This document shows positions 8,010 through 16,477 of a stretch of 64,000 bases of DNA, one piece after another. How positions within the stretch are numbered: the stretch's first letter is position 1; the number at the start of each line of letters is the position of its first letter. The translations under genes were made by a program, and so were the position numbers. The DNA is taken from the NCBI RefSeq assembly GCF_033095865.1, contig NZ_AP019365.1, forward strand, positions 4,685,501-4,749,500, written 5' to 3'. The stretch is from Pseudomonas sp. KU43P. Lineage in GTDB: Bacteria > Pseudomonadota > Gammaproteobacteria > Pseudomonadales > Pseudomonadaceae. The notes under the pieces are model-generated. The model ran no database searches. It had not been told where the DNA came from and worked only from the letters and a program-made list of their open reading frames with translations.

Positions 8010-9334
8010 ACCCAGCGCCTCTTACCGTATTGATCGTCGAAGACGACCCTCATGTGCTGCTCGGCTGCCAGCAAGCCCTGGCCCTGGAAGACATCGCCTG
8101 CGAAGGGGTCGGCAGCGCCGAGCAGGCCCTGGAACGTATCGGTGAGGACTTCGCCGGTATCGTGGTCAGTGATATTCGTCTGCCCGGCATCGACGGCCTT
8201 GAACTGCTCAACCGCCTCAAGGCGCGTGACCGCAGCCTGCCGGTGGTGCTGATCACCGGTCACGGCGATATCGACATGGCCGTGGGCGCCATGCGCAATG
8301 GCGCCTACGACTTCATGGAGAAACCCTTCTCGCCCGAGCGACTGGTCGAGGTGGTTCGGCGCGCGCTGGAGCAGCGCGGGCTGTCACGCGAGGTGTCCGC
8401 CCTACGCCGCCAGTTGGCCGAACAGAACAGCCTGGAGGGGCGCATTATTGGCCGTTCGCCGGCCATGGAGCATTTGCGCGAACTGATCGCCAACGTGGCC
8501 GACACTTCGGCCAACGTGCTGATCGAGGGCGAAACCGGCACGGGTAAGGAGCTGGTTGCTCGGTGCCTGCACGATTTCAGCCGACGCCATGGGCAGCCCT
8601 TCGTAGCGCTGAACTGCGGCGGCCTGCCGGAGAACCTGTTCGAGAGCGAAATCTTCGGCCACGAGGCCAACGCCTTTACCGGTGCCGGTAAACGTCGCAT
8701 CGGCAAGATCGAGCATGCCAATGGCGGTACGCTGTTTCTCGACGAGGTCGAGAGCATGCCGATCAACTTGCAGATCAAGCTGCTGCGCGTGTTGCAGGAA
8801 CGCACCCTGGAGCGCCTGGGCTCGAACCAGAGCATCCCGGTGGACTGCCGAGTGATTGCCGCGACCAAGGCCGACCTGGCCACCCTGGGCCAGAGCGGCC
8901 AGTTCCGCAGTGACCTTTACTACCGGCTGAACGTGGTCACCCTGGAGTTGCCGCCGCTGCGCGAGCGCCGCGAAGACATTCGCCAGTTGTTCGAGCACTT
9001 CCTGCAGCAATCGGCATTGCGCTTCGATCGGGAGCTGCCACAGCTCGACAGCCAGACCCTGTCGCGCCTGATGTCCCACGACTGGCCGGGTAATGTGCGC
9101 GAGTTGCGCAACGTCGCCGAGCGCTTCGCCCTGGGCTTGCCGGCCTTCAAGAAGGGGCCGAGCGGTGGCGCCAGCCAAGGGCTGGGGTTTGCCGAGGCGG
9201 TGGAGGCGTTCGAGCGCAACCTGCTCAGTGACGCCCTGCAGCGTACCGGCGGCAATCTCAGCCAGGCCAGCCAGGAACTGGGCATGGCCAAGACCACGCT
9301 GTTCGACAAGGTGAAAAAGTACGGGCTTGGCTGA
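8006..9334 (+). CDS. aauR: Sigma-54-dependent response regulator of acidic amino-acid uptake
   Basis: DctD/NtrC-type activator, 442 aa. The receiver domain has the acidic pocket VEDD near residue 11 and phospho-acceptor Asp56 (SDIRLPG). The AAA+ domain has Walker A GETGTGKE (175-182), Walker B GTLFLDEVE, and an R-finger region. A Fis-type HTH lies at the C-terminus (GNLSQASQELGMAKTTLF). The sigma-54 contact loop reads NAFTGA (222-227) instead of the usual GAFTGA. It is translationally coupled to aauS (ATGA). It most likely binds the TTCGG/CCGAA repeats upstream of aatJ and activates the sigma-54 promoter there. Confidence 0.9.
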   Translation: MNPAPLTVLIVEDDPHVLLGCQQALALEDIACEGVGSAEQALERIGEDFAGIVVSDIRLPGIDGLELLNRLKARDRSLPVVLITGHGDIDMAVGAMRNGAYDFMEKPFSPERLVEVVRRALEQRGLSREVSALRRQLAEQNSLEGRIIGRSPAMEHLRELIANVADTSANVLIEGETGTGKELVARCLHDFSRRHGQPFVALNCGGLPENLFESEIFGHEANAFTGAGKRRIGKIEHANGGTLFLDEVESMPINLQIKLLRVLQERTLERLGSNQSIPVDCRVIAATKADLATLGQSGQFRSDLYYRLNVVTLELPPLRERREDIRQLFEHFLQQSALRFDRELPQLDSQTLSRLMSHDWPGNVRELRNVAERFALGLPAFKKGPSGGASQGLGFAEAVEAFERNLLSDALQRTGGNLSQASQELGMAKTTLFDKVKKYGLG

Positions 9335-9375
9335 GCCCCACAGGAGTCATGCAAGGATTGGCATGCCGCGCTTAG

Positions 9376-10371
9376 CTAAAGGCCAGCGATATGCGTCATG
9401 TCCTGCCGGTGGGACTGCAGGTAAGGGAGCACTGCCCCCAGCAATGGCGCCTTGAAGGGCTCCTGGAAGCGGTGCGCCAGCCCCGGAATCAACTTCAGCT
9501 GGCTACCTTGAATATGCGCCGCCAGGTGCACCCCATGCATCACCGGCAACAATGGATCGGACGTGCCATGCACGACCAGCGTGGGCACGCGCAGCTTGTT
9601 GAGCAGCTCGACCCGGCTGGGCTCGGCCAGGATCGCCATGATCTGGCGCTTGGCGCCATCGGGGTTGAACGCCCGGTCGTAGGCCACTGCCGCCTGCTGC
9701 AACAAAACCGCCCGATCGTCACGTACCTGCGGGCTGCCCAGTGCCGCCAGCAAATCGGCCTGCTGTTCGATGGCGACCTCGCGATTCGGCGCACTGCGCC
9801 GGGCCAGCAACTGCACCAGGGCCGGGTCGGGCGCCGGCAGGCCCGCCGCGCCAGAGCTGGACATCACCAGCGTCAGGCTACGCACCCGTTCCGGCGCCAT
9901 CGCCGCCAGGTGCTGGGCAATCATGCCGCCCATGCTGACACCCAGGACATGGAATTGGCGTATGCCCAGTGAGTCCATCAGGCGCAGGCCGTCACCGGCC
10001 ATGTCGGTCAGTGTATAGGGCGCGGCAACCGGCAAGCCCAACTTGTAGCGCAGCAGCTCGACTGTCAGGTTGGCGGTGGGTGGGAGCTGATTCCAGCGCG
10101 ACAGGCCGACATCGCGATTGTCGTAGCGAATGACCCGAAAGCCCTGGCGGCACAGTGCCTCGACCACATCATCCGGCCAGTGGATGAGCTGGCCACCGAG
10201 CCCCATGACCAGCAGCAGCGCCGGATCCCGCGGCGCACCGACGCTTTGGTACACCAGGCTCAGGTCACCCAGCTCAGCCCGTTGAACCGCCACGTGTGCG
10301 TCGCAACGCTGGTCGGCGAAGCTCGCCGGCACGCTGACAAGGAAGAAGAAAAAAAGCAGAAAAGCCCGCAT
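9376..10371 (-). CDS. Exported alpha/beta hydrolase (lipase/esterase-like)
   Basis: Alpha/beta-hydrolase fold protein, 331 aa, with a signal peptide (MRAFLLFFFFLVSVPASFA). The nucleophile elbow is GVSMGG with Ser146. Acid and base candidates are Asp in GTSDPLLP and His in GLAHRFQEP. The N-terminal VMGLGGQLIHWPD and IRYDNRDVGLS are typical of Pseudomonas esterase-like proteins with an oxyanion-hole Gly-rich loop. Substrate is unknown. It is convergent with aauR (41-bp gap) and divergent from metR. The start has a weak Shine-Dalgarno, but the signal peptide fixes it. Confidence 0.8.
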   Translation of the reverse strand: MRAFLLFFFFLVSVPASFADQRCDAHVAVQRAELGDLSLVYQSVGAPRDPALLLVMGLGGQLIHWPDDVVEALCRQGFRVIRYDNRDVGLSRWNQLPPTANLTVELLRYKLGLPVAAPYTLTDMAGDGLRLMDSLGIRQFHVLGVSMGGMIAQHLAAMAPERVRSLTLVMSSSGAAGLPAPDPALVQLLARRSAPNREVAIEQQADLLAALGSPQVRDDRAVLLQQAAVAYDRAFNPDGAKRQIMAILAEPSRVELLNKLRVPTLVVHGTSDPLLPVMHGVHLAAHIQGSQLKLIPGLAHRFQEPFKAPLLGAVLPYLQSHRQDMTHIAGL

Positions 10372-10567
10372 GAAAGAAACACCAGAATGCAGATCCCCAG
10401 TAGAGCGCGAGTCTGATGACTTTCATTCAAGCGCGCTGCCACAGTTCGGTGACAGTTTCATGAACCCTGCCGAGCGGTTGATCCAAGGTTCAGTCGACAG
10501 CGAGGGCCAACATGAGGGAAACTCAACTCAATCCGCTTTTACTCAAACTTTTCTCTCGGAGTCAGCC

Positions 10568-11485
10568 GTGCTGGAGATCCGCCACCTGAAAACCCTTCAT
10601 GCCCTGCGCGAGGCTGACAGCCTGGTGGAGGCTGCCGAACGTCTGCACCTGACACAATCGGCGCTGTCGCACCAGTTCAAGGAGCTGGAAGAGCGCCTGG
10701 GGTTACCCCTGTTCGTGCGCAAGACCAAGCCGATTCGCTTCACCAGCGCCGGCCTGCGCCTACTTCAACTGGCCGACGCCACCCTACCGCTGCTGCGCGG
10801 TGCCGAGCGCGACATCGCCCGGCTGGCCGGCGGTACCGCAGGGCGCCTGCACATGGCCATCGAATGCCACAGCTGCTTCCAATGGCTGATGCCGACCATC
10901 GACCAGTTCCGCGATGCCTGGCCTGAAGTGGAGCTGGACCTGGCCTCGGGGTTCGCCTTCGCCCCCCTGCCAGCCCTGGCCCGTGGCGACCTTGACCTGG
11001 TGGTGACCTCCGACCCGGTCGACCTCGCCGGCATCACCTACGTGCCGCTGTTCACCTACGAAGCCATGCTGGCCGTGGCCAACCAGCACCCGCTGGCGAG
11101 CAAGCCGTACATGGTGCCCCAGGATCTCATCGACCAAACCTTGATCACCTACCCGGTGGAACGTGATCGCCTGGATATCTTCACCCGTTTTCTGGAGCCG
11201 GCCGATATCGAACCGGCGGCCGTGCGTACCTCGGAGCTGACGGTGATGATGATGCAGCTGGTGGCCAGCGGCCGTGGCGTTTGCGGCATGCCCCACTGGG
11301 CGCTGCACGAGTACAGCTCCCGCGGTTATGTGAAAGGCAAGCGCCTGGGCGAAAAAGGGCTGTTCGCCACCCTTTATGCGGCGGTGCGTACCGACATGCT
11401 GGATGCACCGTACATGCGCGACTTCCTGCTGACGGCCAAGGACACCTCGTTCGCCACCCTCGATGGGGTCAGCGCGGTGCGCTGA
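10568..11485 (+). CDS. metR: LysR-type regulator of methionine biosynthesis
   Basis: MetR family regulator, 305 aa. The winged HTH (EIRHLKTLHALREADSLVEA, then LTQSALSHQFKELE) is followed by the effector-binding domain with the MetR-typical AIECHSCFQWLMP. A GTG start at 10568 preceded by CGGAG gives the usual 305-residue length; the frame remains open upstream into the divergent region but that part has no family similarity. MetR activates methionine-synthase genes with homocysteine as co-effector. Its 3' end overlaps the convergent Nudix gene by 17 bp. Confidence 0.88.
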   Translation: MLEIRHLKTLHALREADSLVEAAERLHLTQSALSHQFKELEERLGLPLFVRKTKPIRFTSAGLRLLQLADATLPLLRGAERDIARLAGGTAGRLHMAIECHSCFQWLMPTIDQFRDAWPEVELDLASGFAFAPLPALARGDLDLVVTSDPVDLAGITYVPLFTYEAMLAVANQHPLASKPYMVPQDLIDQTLITYPVERDRLDIFTRFLEPADIEPAAVRTSELTVMMMQLVASGRGVCGMPHWALHEYSSRGYVKGKRLGEKGLFATLYAAVRTDMLDAPYMRDFLLTAKDTSFATLDGVSAVR

Positions 11486-11882
11486 GCGCCTGGCGATACA
11501 GCGGCAGGATCAGGTCGCGGGTCAGCGGCGCCAGCTGCAGTTCAGGCGACTGATCAGCGGTCAGCCACACCACTTCTTCGATTTCCGCCGCAGGCGTCAC
11601 GGCCTCGGCGCAGTCGACCCGAAACAGTTGCGCTTGCACCTCGAAACCTGGTTCGTTGGCGGCCGGGGCACTGAACTGGCCCAGCGCGATGGCCTGCGCC
11701 GGGTCGATGTGCAGGCCCAGTTCCTCGTGCAGTTCGCGCACCAGGGCGGCGACCGCCGACTCGCCGGCATCGATCTTGCCGCCTGGCTGCATGAACGCCT
11801 GGGTGCCGCGTTTGCGCACCAGCAAGGTCCGGCCTTGGGGGTCGATCAACAGGGCGGCGGCGATGCGGATGATGTTGGGCAT
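11469..11882 (-). CDS. Nudix hydrolase
   Basis: Small Nudix-fold hydrolase, 137 aa. The complete Nudix box GX5EX7REXXEEXGU is seen at residues 35-57 (GKIDAGE, then RELHEELGL), which binds the metal and positions the diphosphate substrate. The N-terminus IIRIAAALLIDPQGRTLLVR is typical. The exact nucleotide or sugar-nucleotide substrate cannot be told from sequence. It is convergent with and overlaps metR by 17 bp; a REP pair lies upstream. Confidence 0.85.
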   Translation of the reverse strand: MPNIIRIAAALLIDPQGRTLLVRKRGTQAFMQPGGKIDAGESAVAALVRELHEELGLHIDPAQAIALGQFSAPAANEPGFEVQAQLFRVDCAEAVTPAAEIEEVVWLTADQSPELQLAPLTRDLILPLYRQALSAPR

Positions 11883-11955
11883 GGAATAGGCTCGCGGACA
11901 AAGGCAGGGAGGATCCCATGGGCTCCGGGGCCTGACAAGGACAGTGCTGACTTTA

Positions 11956-12053
11956 CCGGCCCTATCGCCGGCCAGCCGGCTCCCACAAGCGCCCCCACAA
12001 AACTTGAAGATTGTGCAGCACCTGTGGGAGCCGGCTTGCCGGCGATAGGGCCC
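11956..12053. repeat. REP pair (inverted)
   Basis: Two copies of the Pseudomonas REP (CCTATCGCCGGC-A-GCCGGCTCCCACA at 11961-11987, and its inverted copy GTGGGAGCCGGCTTGCCGGCGATAGG at 12024-12050) flank about 35 bp, forming a BIME-like unit between the Nudix gene and lhr. Confidence 0.85.
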
Positions 12054-12106
12054 GCACAGACGAACGGCCCCTTGCCAACCCGCCGTCCACCCTCCATAAC
12101 CAACAC

Positions 12107-15100
12107 ATGAACCTGCCAGCCCACCAGCACCCGGTGCTCGAGCTGTTCCATCCCGCCGTCGGCACCTGGTTCCGTCGCCATTTCGCCACGGTCACCGATG
12201 CCCAGGCCCAGGCGTGGCCGCTGATCCATGCCGGCCAGTCGATGCTGCTCGCCGCGCCGACCGGCTCGGGCAAGACCCTCAGCGCCTTCCTTGCGGTACT
12301 GGACGAACTGTTCCGCCAGGGCCTGGAACTGGACGGCGAATTGCCGGCCCAGACCCAGGTCATCTACGTATCGCCCCTCAAGGCGTTGTCCAACGACATC
12401 CGCCTGAACCTCCAGGCCCCGCTCGAAGGCATCAGCCAGACCCTCGAAGCGCAGGGCCTGAAGGCACCGCGCATCACCACCGCCGTGCGCACCGGAGACA
12501 CGCCACAAAAAGAGCGCGCAGCCATGCGCAAGCTGGCCCCGCACATTCTGGTGACCACACCCGAATCGCTCTACGTGCTGATGGGCTCGGCCTCCGGACG
12601 CGCAGGCCTGGCCTGCGTGCACACCGTGATCGTCGACGAGATCCACGCCCTGGCCGGCAACAAGCGTGGCGCCCACCTGGCGCTGACGCTTGAGCGCCTG
12701 CAGGCGCTTTGCGGGCAACCGTTGCGGCGCATCGGCCTGTCCGCCACGCAACGCCCGGTCGAACGTGTGGCGCAGTTTCTGGTCGGCTGCCAGCGGCCCT
12801 GCGCGATCGTCGATATCGGCCATGCCCGCCAGCGCGACCTGGCCATCGAGGTGCCCCCGGTGCCACTGGGTGCGGTGATGGCCACCGATGTGTGGGGCCT
12901 GGTCTATGACCGCCTGGCCGCGCTCGCCCGCGAACATCGAACCACACTGGTATTCGTCAACACTCGACGCCTGGCCGAACGCCTGACCCGCCACCTCAGT
13001 GACCGCCTAGGCAAGGAAACAGTGGCGGCCCACCACGGCAGCCTGGCCAAGGAACTGCGCCTGGATGCCGAGCAACGACTGAAGAACGGGCAATTGCAGG
13101 TGCTGGTGGCCACCGCCTCGCTGGAGCTGGGCATCGATATCGGCGACGTCGATCTGGTCTGCCAGATCGCTTCGCCTGGCTCGATCGCCGCCTTCCTGCA
13201 ACGTGTCGGGCGCTCAGGCCATCAGGTCGAAGGCGTGCCCAAAGGGCGGCTGTTCGCTACCTCGCGAGACGACCTGATCGAATGCGTCGCCCTGCTCGAC
13301 TGCATCCGCCATGGCGAACTCGACGAACTGCATATCCCCAAGGCTCCGCTGGATGTGCTGGCCCAGCAGATCGTCGCCGAGGCCAGCAACCAGCCCTGGC
13401 AGGAACAGGCCCTGTTCGACTGCCTGCGCCAGGCAACCCCATATGCCGAACTCGACGTGAACCATTACCAAGCGCTGCTGCGCATGCTTGCCGAGGGCTA
13501 TAACGGCCGCCTGGGTGTACGCAGTGCCTACCTGCACCGCGATGCGGTCAGCGGCACCTTGCGCGGGCGTCGAGGTAGCCAGCTGACCGCCCTGACCAGT
13601 GGTGGCACCATACCCGAGACGGCCGACTACAGCGTGCTGCTCGAACCGCAGGCACTGAATATCGGCAGCGTCAACGAAGACTTCGCCGTGGAAAGCATCG
13701 CCGGTGACATCTTCCAGCTAGGCAACGCCTCCTACCGCATCCTGCGGGTCGAACCCGGCCGCGTGCGAGTCGAGGACGCCCAAGGCCTGCCGCCAACCCT
13801 ACCGTTCTGGCTCGGCGAAGCGCCGGGGCGCAGCGATGAGCTGTCTGCAGCGGTAGCGCGCTTGCAGGCCCGCATTGACGAGCAGTTGGGGCTGAGCGAT
13901 GGCGACCTCATTGCCGTGCAGCAGTGGCTGCAAAGCACCTTCGAGCTGGACCAGGCCTGTGCCAGCCAATTGCTCGACTATTTGGGCCGTACCCGTGAAG
14001 CGTTGGGCGGTCTGCCCTCGCAGCAAACCCTGATCATGGAGCGTTTTTTCGACGAATCTGGCGGCACCCAGCTGATCATCCATTCGCCCTATGGCAGCCG
14101 CATCAACCGCGCCTGGGGCCTGGCTCTGCGCAAACGCTTCTGCCGCACGTTCAACTTCGAGCTGCAGGCCGCTGCCAGCGAAGACGCCATCGTGCTGTCG
14201 CTGTCCACCAGCCACAGTTTCGAGCTGGACGACGTCTGGCGCTATCTCTCCAGCCGTAGCGCCGAGCACATTCTCATCCAGGCCCTGCTGGACGCCCCGC
14301 TGTTCGGTGTGCGCTGGCGCTGGAATGCCGCCGTGGCCATGGCCCTGCCGCGCTTCGTGGGGGGCCGCAAAGTGGCCCCGCAAATCCAGCGCATGAAGAG
14401 TGAAGACCTGATCGCCGCGGTCTTCCCCGACCAGATCGCCTGCCTTGAGAACATCGCCGGCGAACGACAGATCCCCGAACACCCCCTGGTCGAGCAGACT
14501 CTCGACGACTGCCTGCACGAGGCCATGGACAGCGAAGGCTGGCTGGCCCTGCTCAGGCGCATGGAGTGCGGCGAGGTGAGGCTGCTGTGCCGCGACCTTC
14601 CGGCCCCCTCGCCGCTGGCTTCGGCCATCCTCAATGCCAGGCCCTATGCCTTTCTCGATGACGCCCCGCTGGAAGAGCGACGCACCCAGGCGGTGCTCAA
14701 CCGGCGCTGGAACCCGGTGCAAAGCGGCGATGACCTGGGCGCGCTGGACGCCGACGCCATTGCCGCCGTCGTGGCCGAGGCATGGCCTGAGCCACGCAGC
14801 GCCGACGAGATGCACGAAGCCTTGATGAGCCTGGGCGCGATCAGCCAGCAAGAAGTGCACGCCAACGCCAGTTGGGATTTGCTGTTGCGCCAACTCGCCA
14901 AAGCCGGACGGGCGCTGCAATTACCCACCCAACAACTCTGGCTGGCCCGCGAACGCCTGAACCTGTTGCAAGCCCTGTATCCGCAGGCAACCCCAGCGCC
15001 TGCCCTCGGCGTGCTCCCAGGTTTCGATCAGGCCATCGACCCGGACAGCGCGCTCAGCGAGCTGCTGCGTAGCCGCCTGAGCGGCCACGGCCCCCTGACC

Positions 15101-16375
15101 TTGGCGCAGATCGCCAGGCCGCTGGGCAAGCCTGATGCGGCTGTGGCGCAGGCCCTGGCGCAGCTGGAGGCCGAAGGCTACGTACTGCGCGGCCATTTCA
15201 GCCCTGGCCAGGCCGAGCCACAGTGGTGCGAGCGCCACCTGCTGGCGCGCATCCACCGCTACACGGTCAAGCGCCTGCGCCGTGAGATCGAGCCGGTCAG
15301 CCTGCAGGACTTCATGCGCTTTCTGTTTGACTGGCAGCACCTGGCGCCCGGCGAGCGCCTGCGCGGCCCACAGGCCGTGACCGAGGTACTTGGCCAGTTG
15401 CAGGGCTTCCCCAGTGCGGCAGCGGCCTGGGAAGCGGAATTGTTGCCCGCGCGAATCGAAGACTACAGCCCGCACTGGCTCGATGATGCCTGCCGCAGCG
15501 GGCAGTTCGCCTGGAGCCGGCTGGCGGCGACGGCGGCCAGCAGCACCTTGTCCAGCACCCCGCTGGTGCTGCTGCCCCGGGAACACCTGGGCTTCTGGCG
15601 CAGCCTTGCCCCCACAACCGCCGTTGACGCCCTGGGGCTGCGTGCGCAACGGGTGCACGAGGTGCTGCGGGCGCAAGGGGCGCTGTTCTTCGATGAACTG
15701 GCACAGGATGCCCACCTGCTGCCCAGCGAGCTGGAAAGCGCCCTCCAGGCCTTGGTGGGCGCCGGTCTGGTGGGCGCCGACAGCTTCATCGGCCTGCGCA
15801 GCCTGATCACTCCAGCGGCCAAACGCACCTCGCGCCACAGCCGGCGCGGGCACCCGCCACTGTCCAGCAACATGGCCCATGCCGGGCGCTGGGCATTGCT
15901 GCGCCCAGGTAATGCCGATGACGGCCAGCGTCTGGAGCACATCGCCCGCGCCCTGCTGCGGCGCTATGGAGTGATGTGCTGGCGACTTCTGGAGCGCGAA
16001 AGCGACGTGCTACCGCCCTGGCGCGAGTTGCTGCGCTGTTATCACCGCCTGGAAGCCCGTGGCGAGATTCGTGGTGGACGCTTCATTGCCGGCTTGGCTG
16101 GGGAGCAATTTGCCCTGCCAGAAGCGGTTGGCCTGCTCCGGCAAGTACGCCGGCAAGCGGCTGAAGGTACGCTGGTGGTGGTCAGCGCCAGCGACCCGCT
16201 GAACCTCGTGGGCTCACTGCTGCCTGGGGCGAAAGTACCGGCCGTGAGCGGCAACCGCTTGCTGTACCGCGATGGTGTCCCGGTGGCGGTACGGATCGCC
16301 GGGCGTTACAGCTACCTGGTCGACGCGTCGGCCGTCGAACAGCAAACCTGGCGGCAAAAACTCTTGCGCGAATGA
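12107..16375 (+). CDS. lhr: Lhr-type ATP-dependent DEAD/DEAH helicase, long form
   Basis: Large superfamily-2 helicase of the Lhr family, 1,422 aa. Walker A APTGSGKT (50-57), VSPLKALSND (Ia), DEIH box in VIVDEIHALAGNKRG, SAT in LSATQRPVE, and the motif VI region GRSGHQVEGVPKG are present, followed by the Lhr winged-helix/beta-barrel core. The C-terminal half has about 550 further residues (Lhr-CTD). Lhr proteins are 3'-5' translocases implicated in DNA repair. ATG 12107 starts just after a REP and has only a weak ribosome site; the frame is open for 96 bp upstream through the REP, but that extension is repeat sequence. Confidence 0.9.
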   Translation: MNLPAHQHPVLELFHPAVGTWFRRHFATVTDAQAQAWPLIHAGQSMLLAAPTGSGKTLSAFLAVLDELFRQGLELDGELPAQTQVIYVSPLKALSNDIRLNLQAPLEGISQTLEAQGLKAPRITTAVRTGDTPQKERAAMRKLAPHILVTTPESLYVLMGSASGRAGLACVHTVIVDEIHALAGNKRGAHLALTLERLQALCGQPLRRIGLSATQRPVERVAQFLVGCQRPCAIVDIGHARQRDLAIEVPPVPLGAVMATDVWGLVYDRLAALAREHRTTLVFVNTRRLAERLTRHLSDRLGKETVAAHHGSLAKELRLDAEQRLKNGQLQVLVATASLELGIDIGDVDLVCQIASPGSIAAFLQRVGRSGHQVEGVPKGRLFATSRDDLIECVALLDCIRHGELDELHIPKAPLDVLAQQIVAEASNQPWQEQALFDCLRQATPYAELDVNHYQALLRMLAEGYNGRLGVRSAYLHRDAVSGTLRGRRGSQLTALTSGGTIPETADYSVLLEPQALNIGSVNEDFAVESIAGDIFQLGNASYRILRVEPGRVRVEDAQGLPPTLPFWLGEAPGRSDELSAAVARLQARIDEQLGLSDGDLIAVQQWLQSTFELDQACASQLLDYLGRTREALGGLPSQQTLIMERFFDESGGTQLIIHSPYGSRINRAWGLALRKRFCRTFNFELQAAASEDAIVLSLSTSHSFELDDVWRYLSSRSAEHILIQALLDAPLFGVRWRWNAAVAMALPRFVGGRKVAPQIQRMKSEDLIAAVFPDQIACLENIAGERQIPEHPLVEQTLDDCLHEAMDSEGWLALLRRMECGEVRLLCRDLPAPSPLASAILNARPYAFLDDAPLEERRTQAVLNRRWNPVQSGDDLGALDADAIAAVVAEAWPEPRSADEMHEALMSLGAISQQEVHANASWDLLLRQLAKAGRALQLPTQQLWLARERLNLLQALYPQATPAPALGVLPGFDQAIDPDSALSELLRSRLSGHGPLTLAQIARPLGKPDAAVAQALAQLEAEGYVLRGHFSPGQAEPQWCERHLLARIHRYTVKRLRREIEPVSLQDFMRFLFDWQHLAPGERLRGPQAVTEVLGQLQGFPSAAAAWEAELLPARIEDYSPHWLDDACRSGQFAWSRLAATAASSTLSSTPLVLLPREHLGFWRSLAPTTAVDALGLRAQRVHEVLRAQGALFFDELAQDAHLLPSELESALQALVGAGLVGADSFIGLRSLITPAAKRTSRHSRRGHPPLSSNMAHAGRWALLRPGNADDGQRLEHIARALLRRYGVMCWRLLERESDVLPPWRELLRCYHRLEARGEIRGGRFIAGLAGEQFALPEAVGLLRQVRRQAAEGTLVVVSASDPLNLVGSLLPGAKVPAVSGNRLLYRDGVPVAVRIAGRYSYLVDASAVEQQTWRQKLLRE

Positions 16376-16477
16376 TTTTCGATACCCCGATTTTCATTTT
16401 CAGTGCAGCTCAACCGGGCTATGGTCGGGGTTTGTTCCAGGCCCCTGAGCCTGACCGAGCCATCGCAAGGACCCCGT

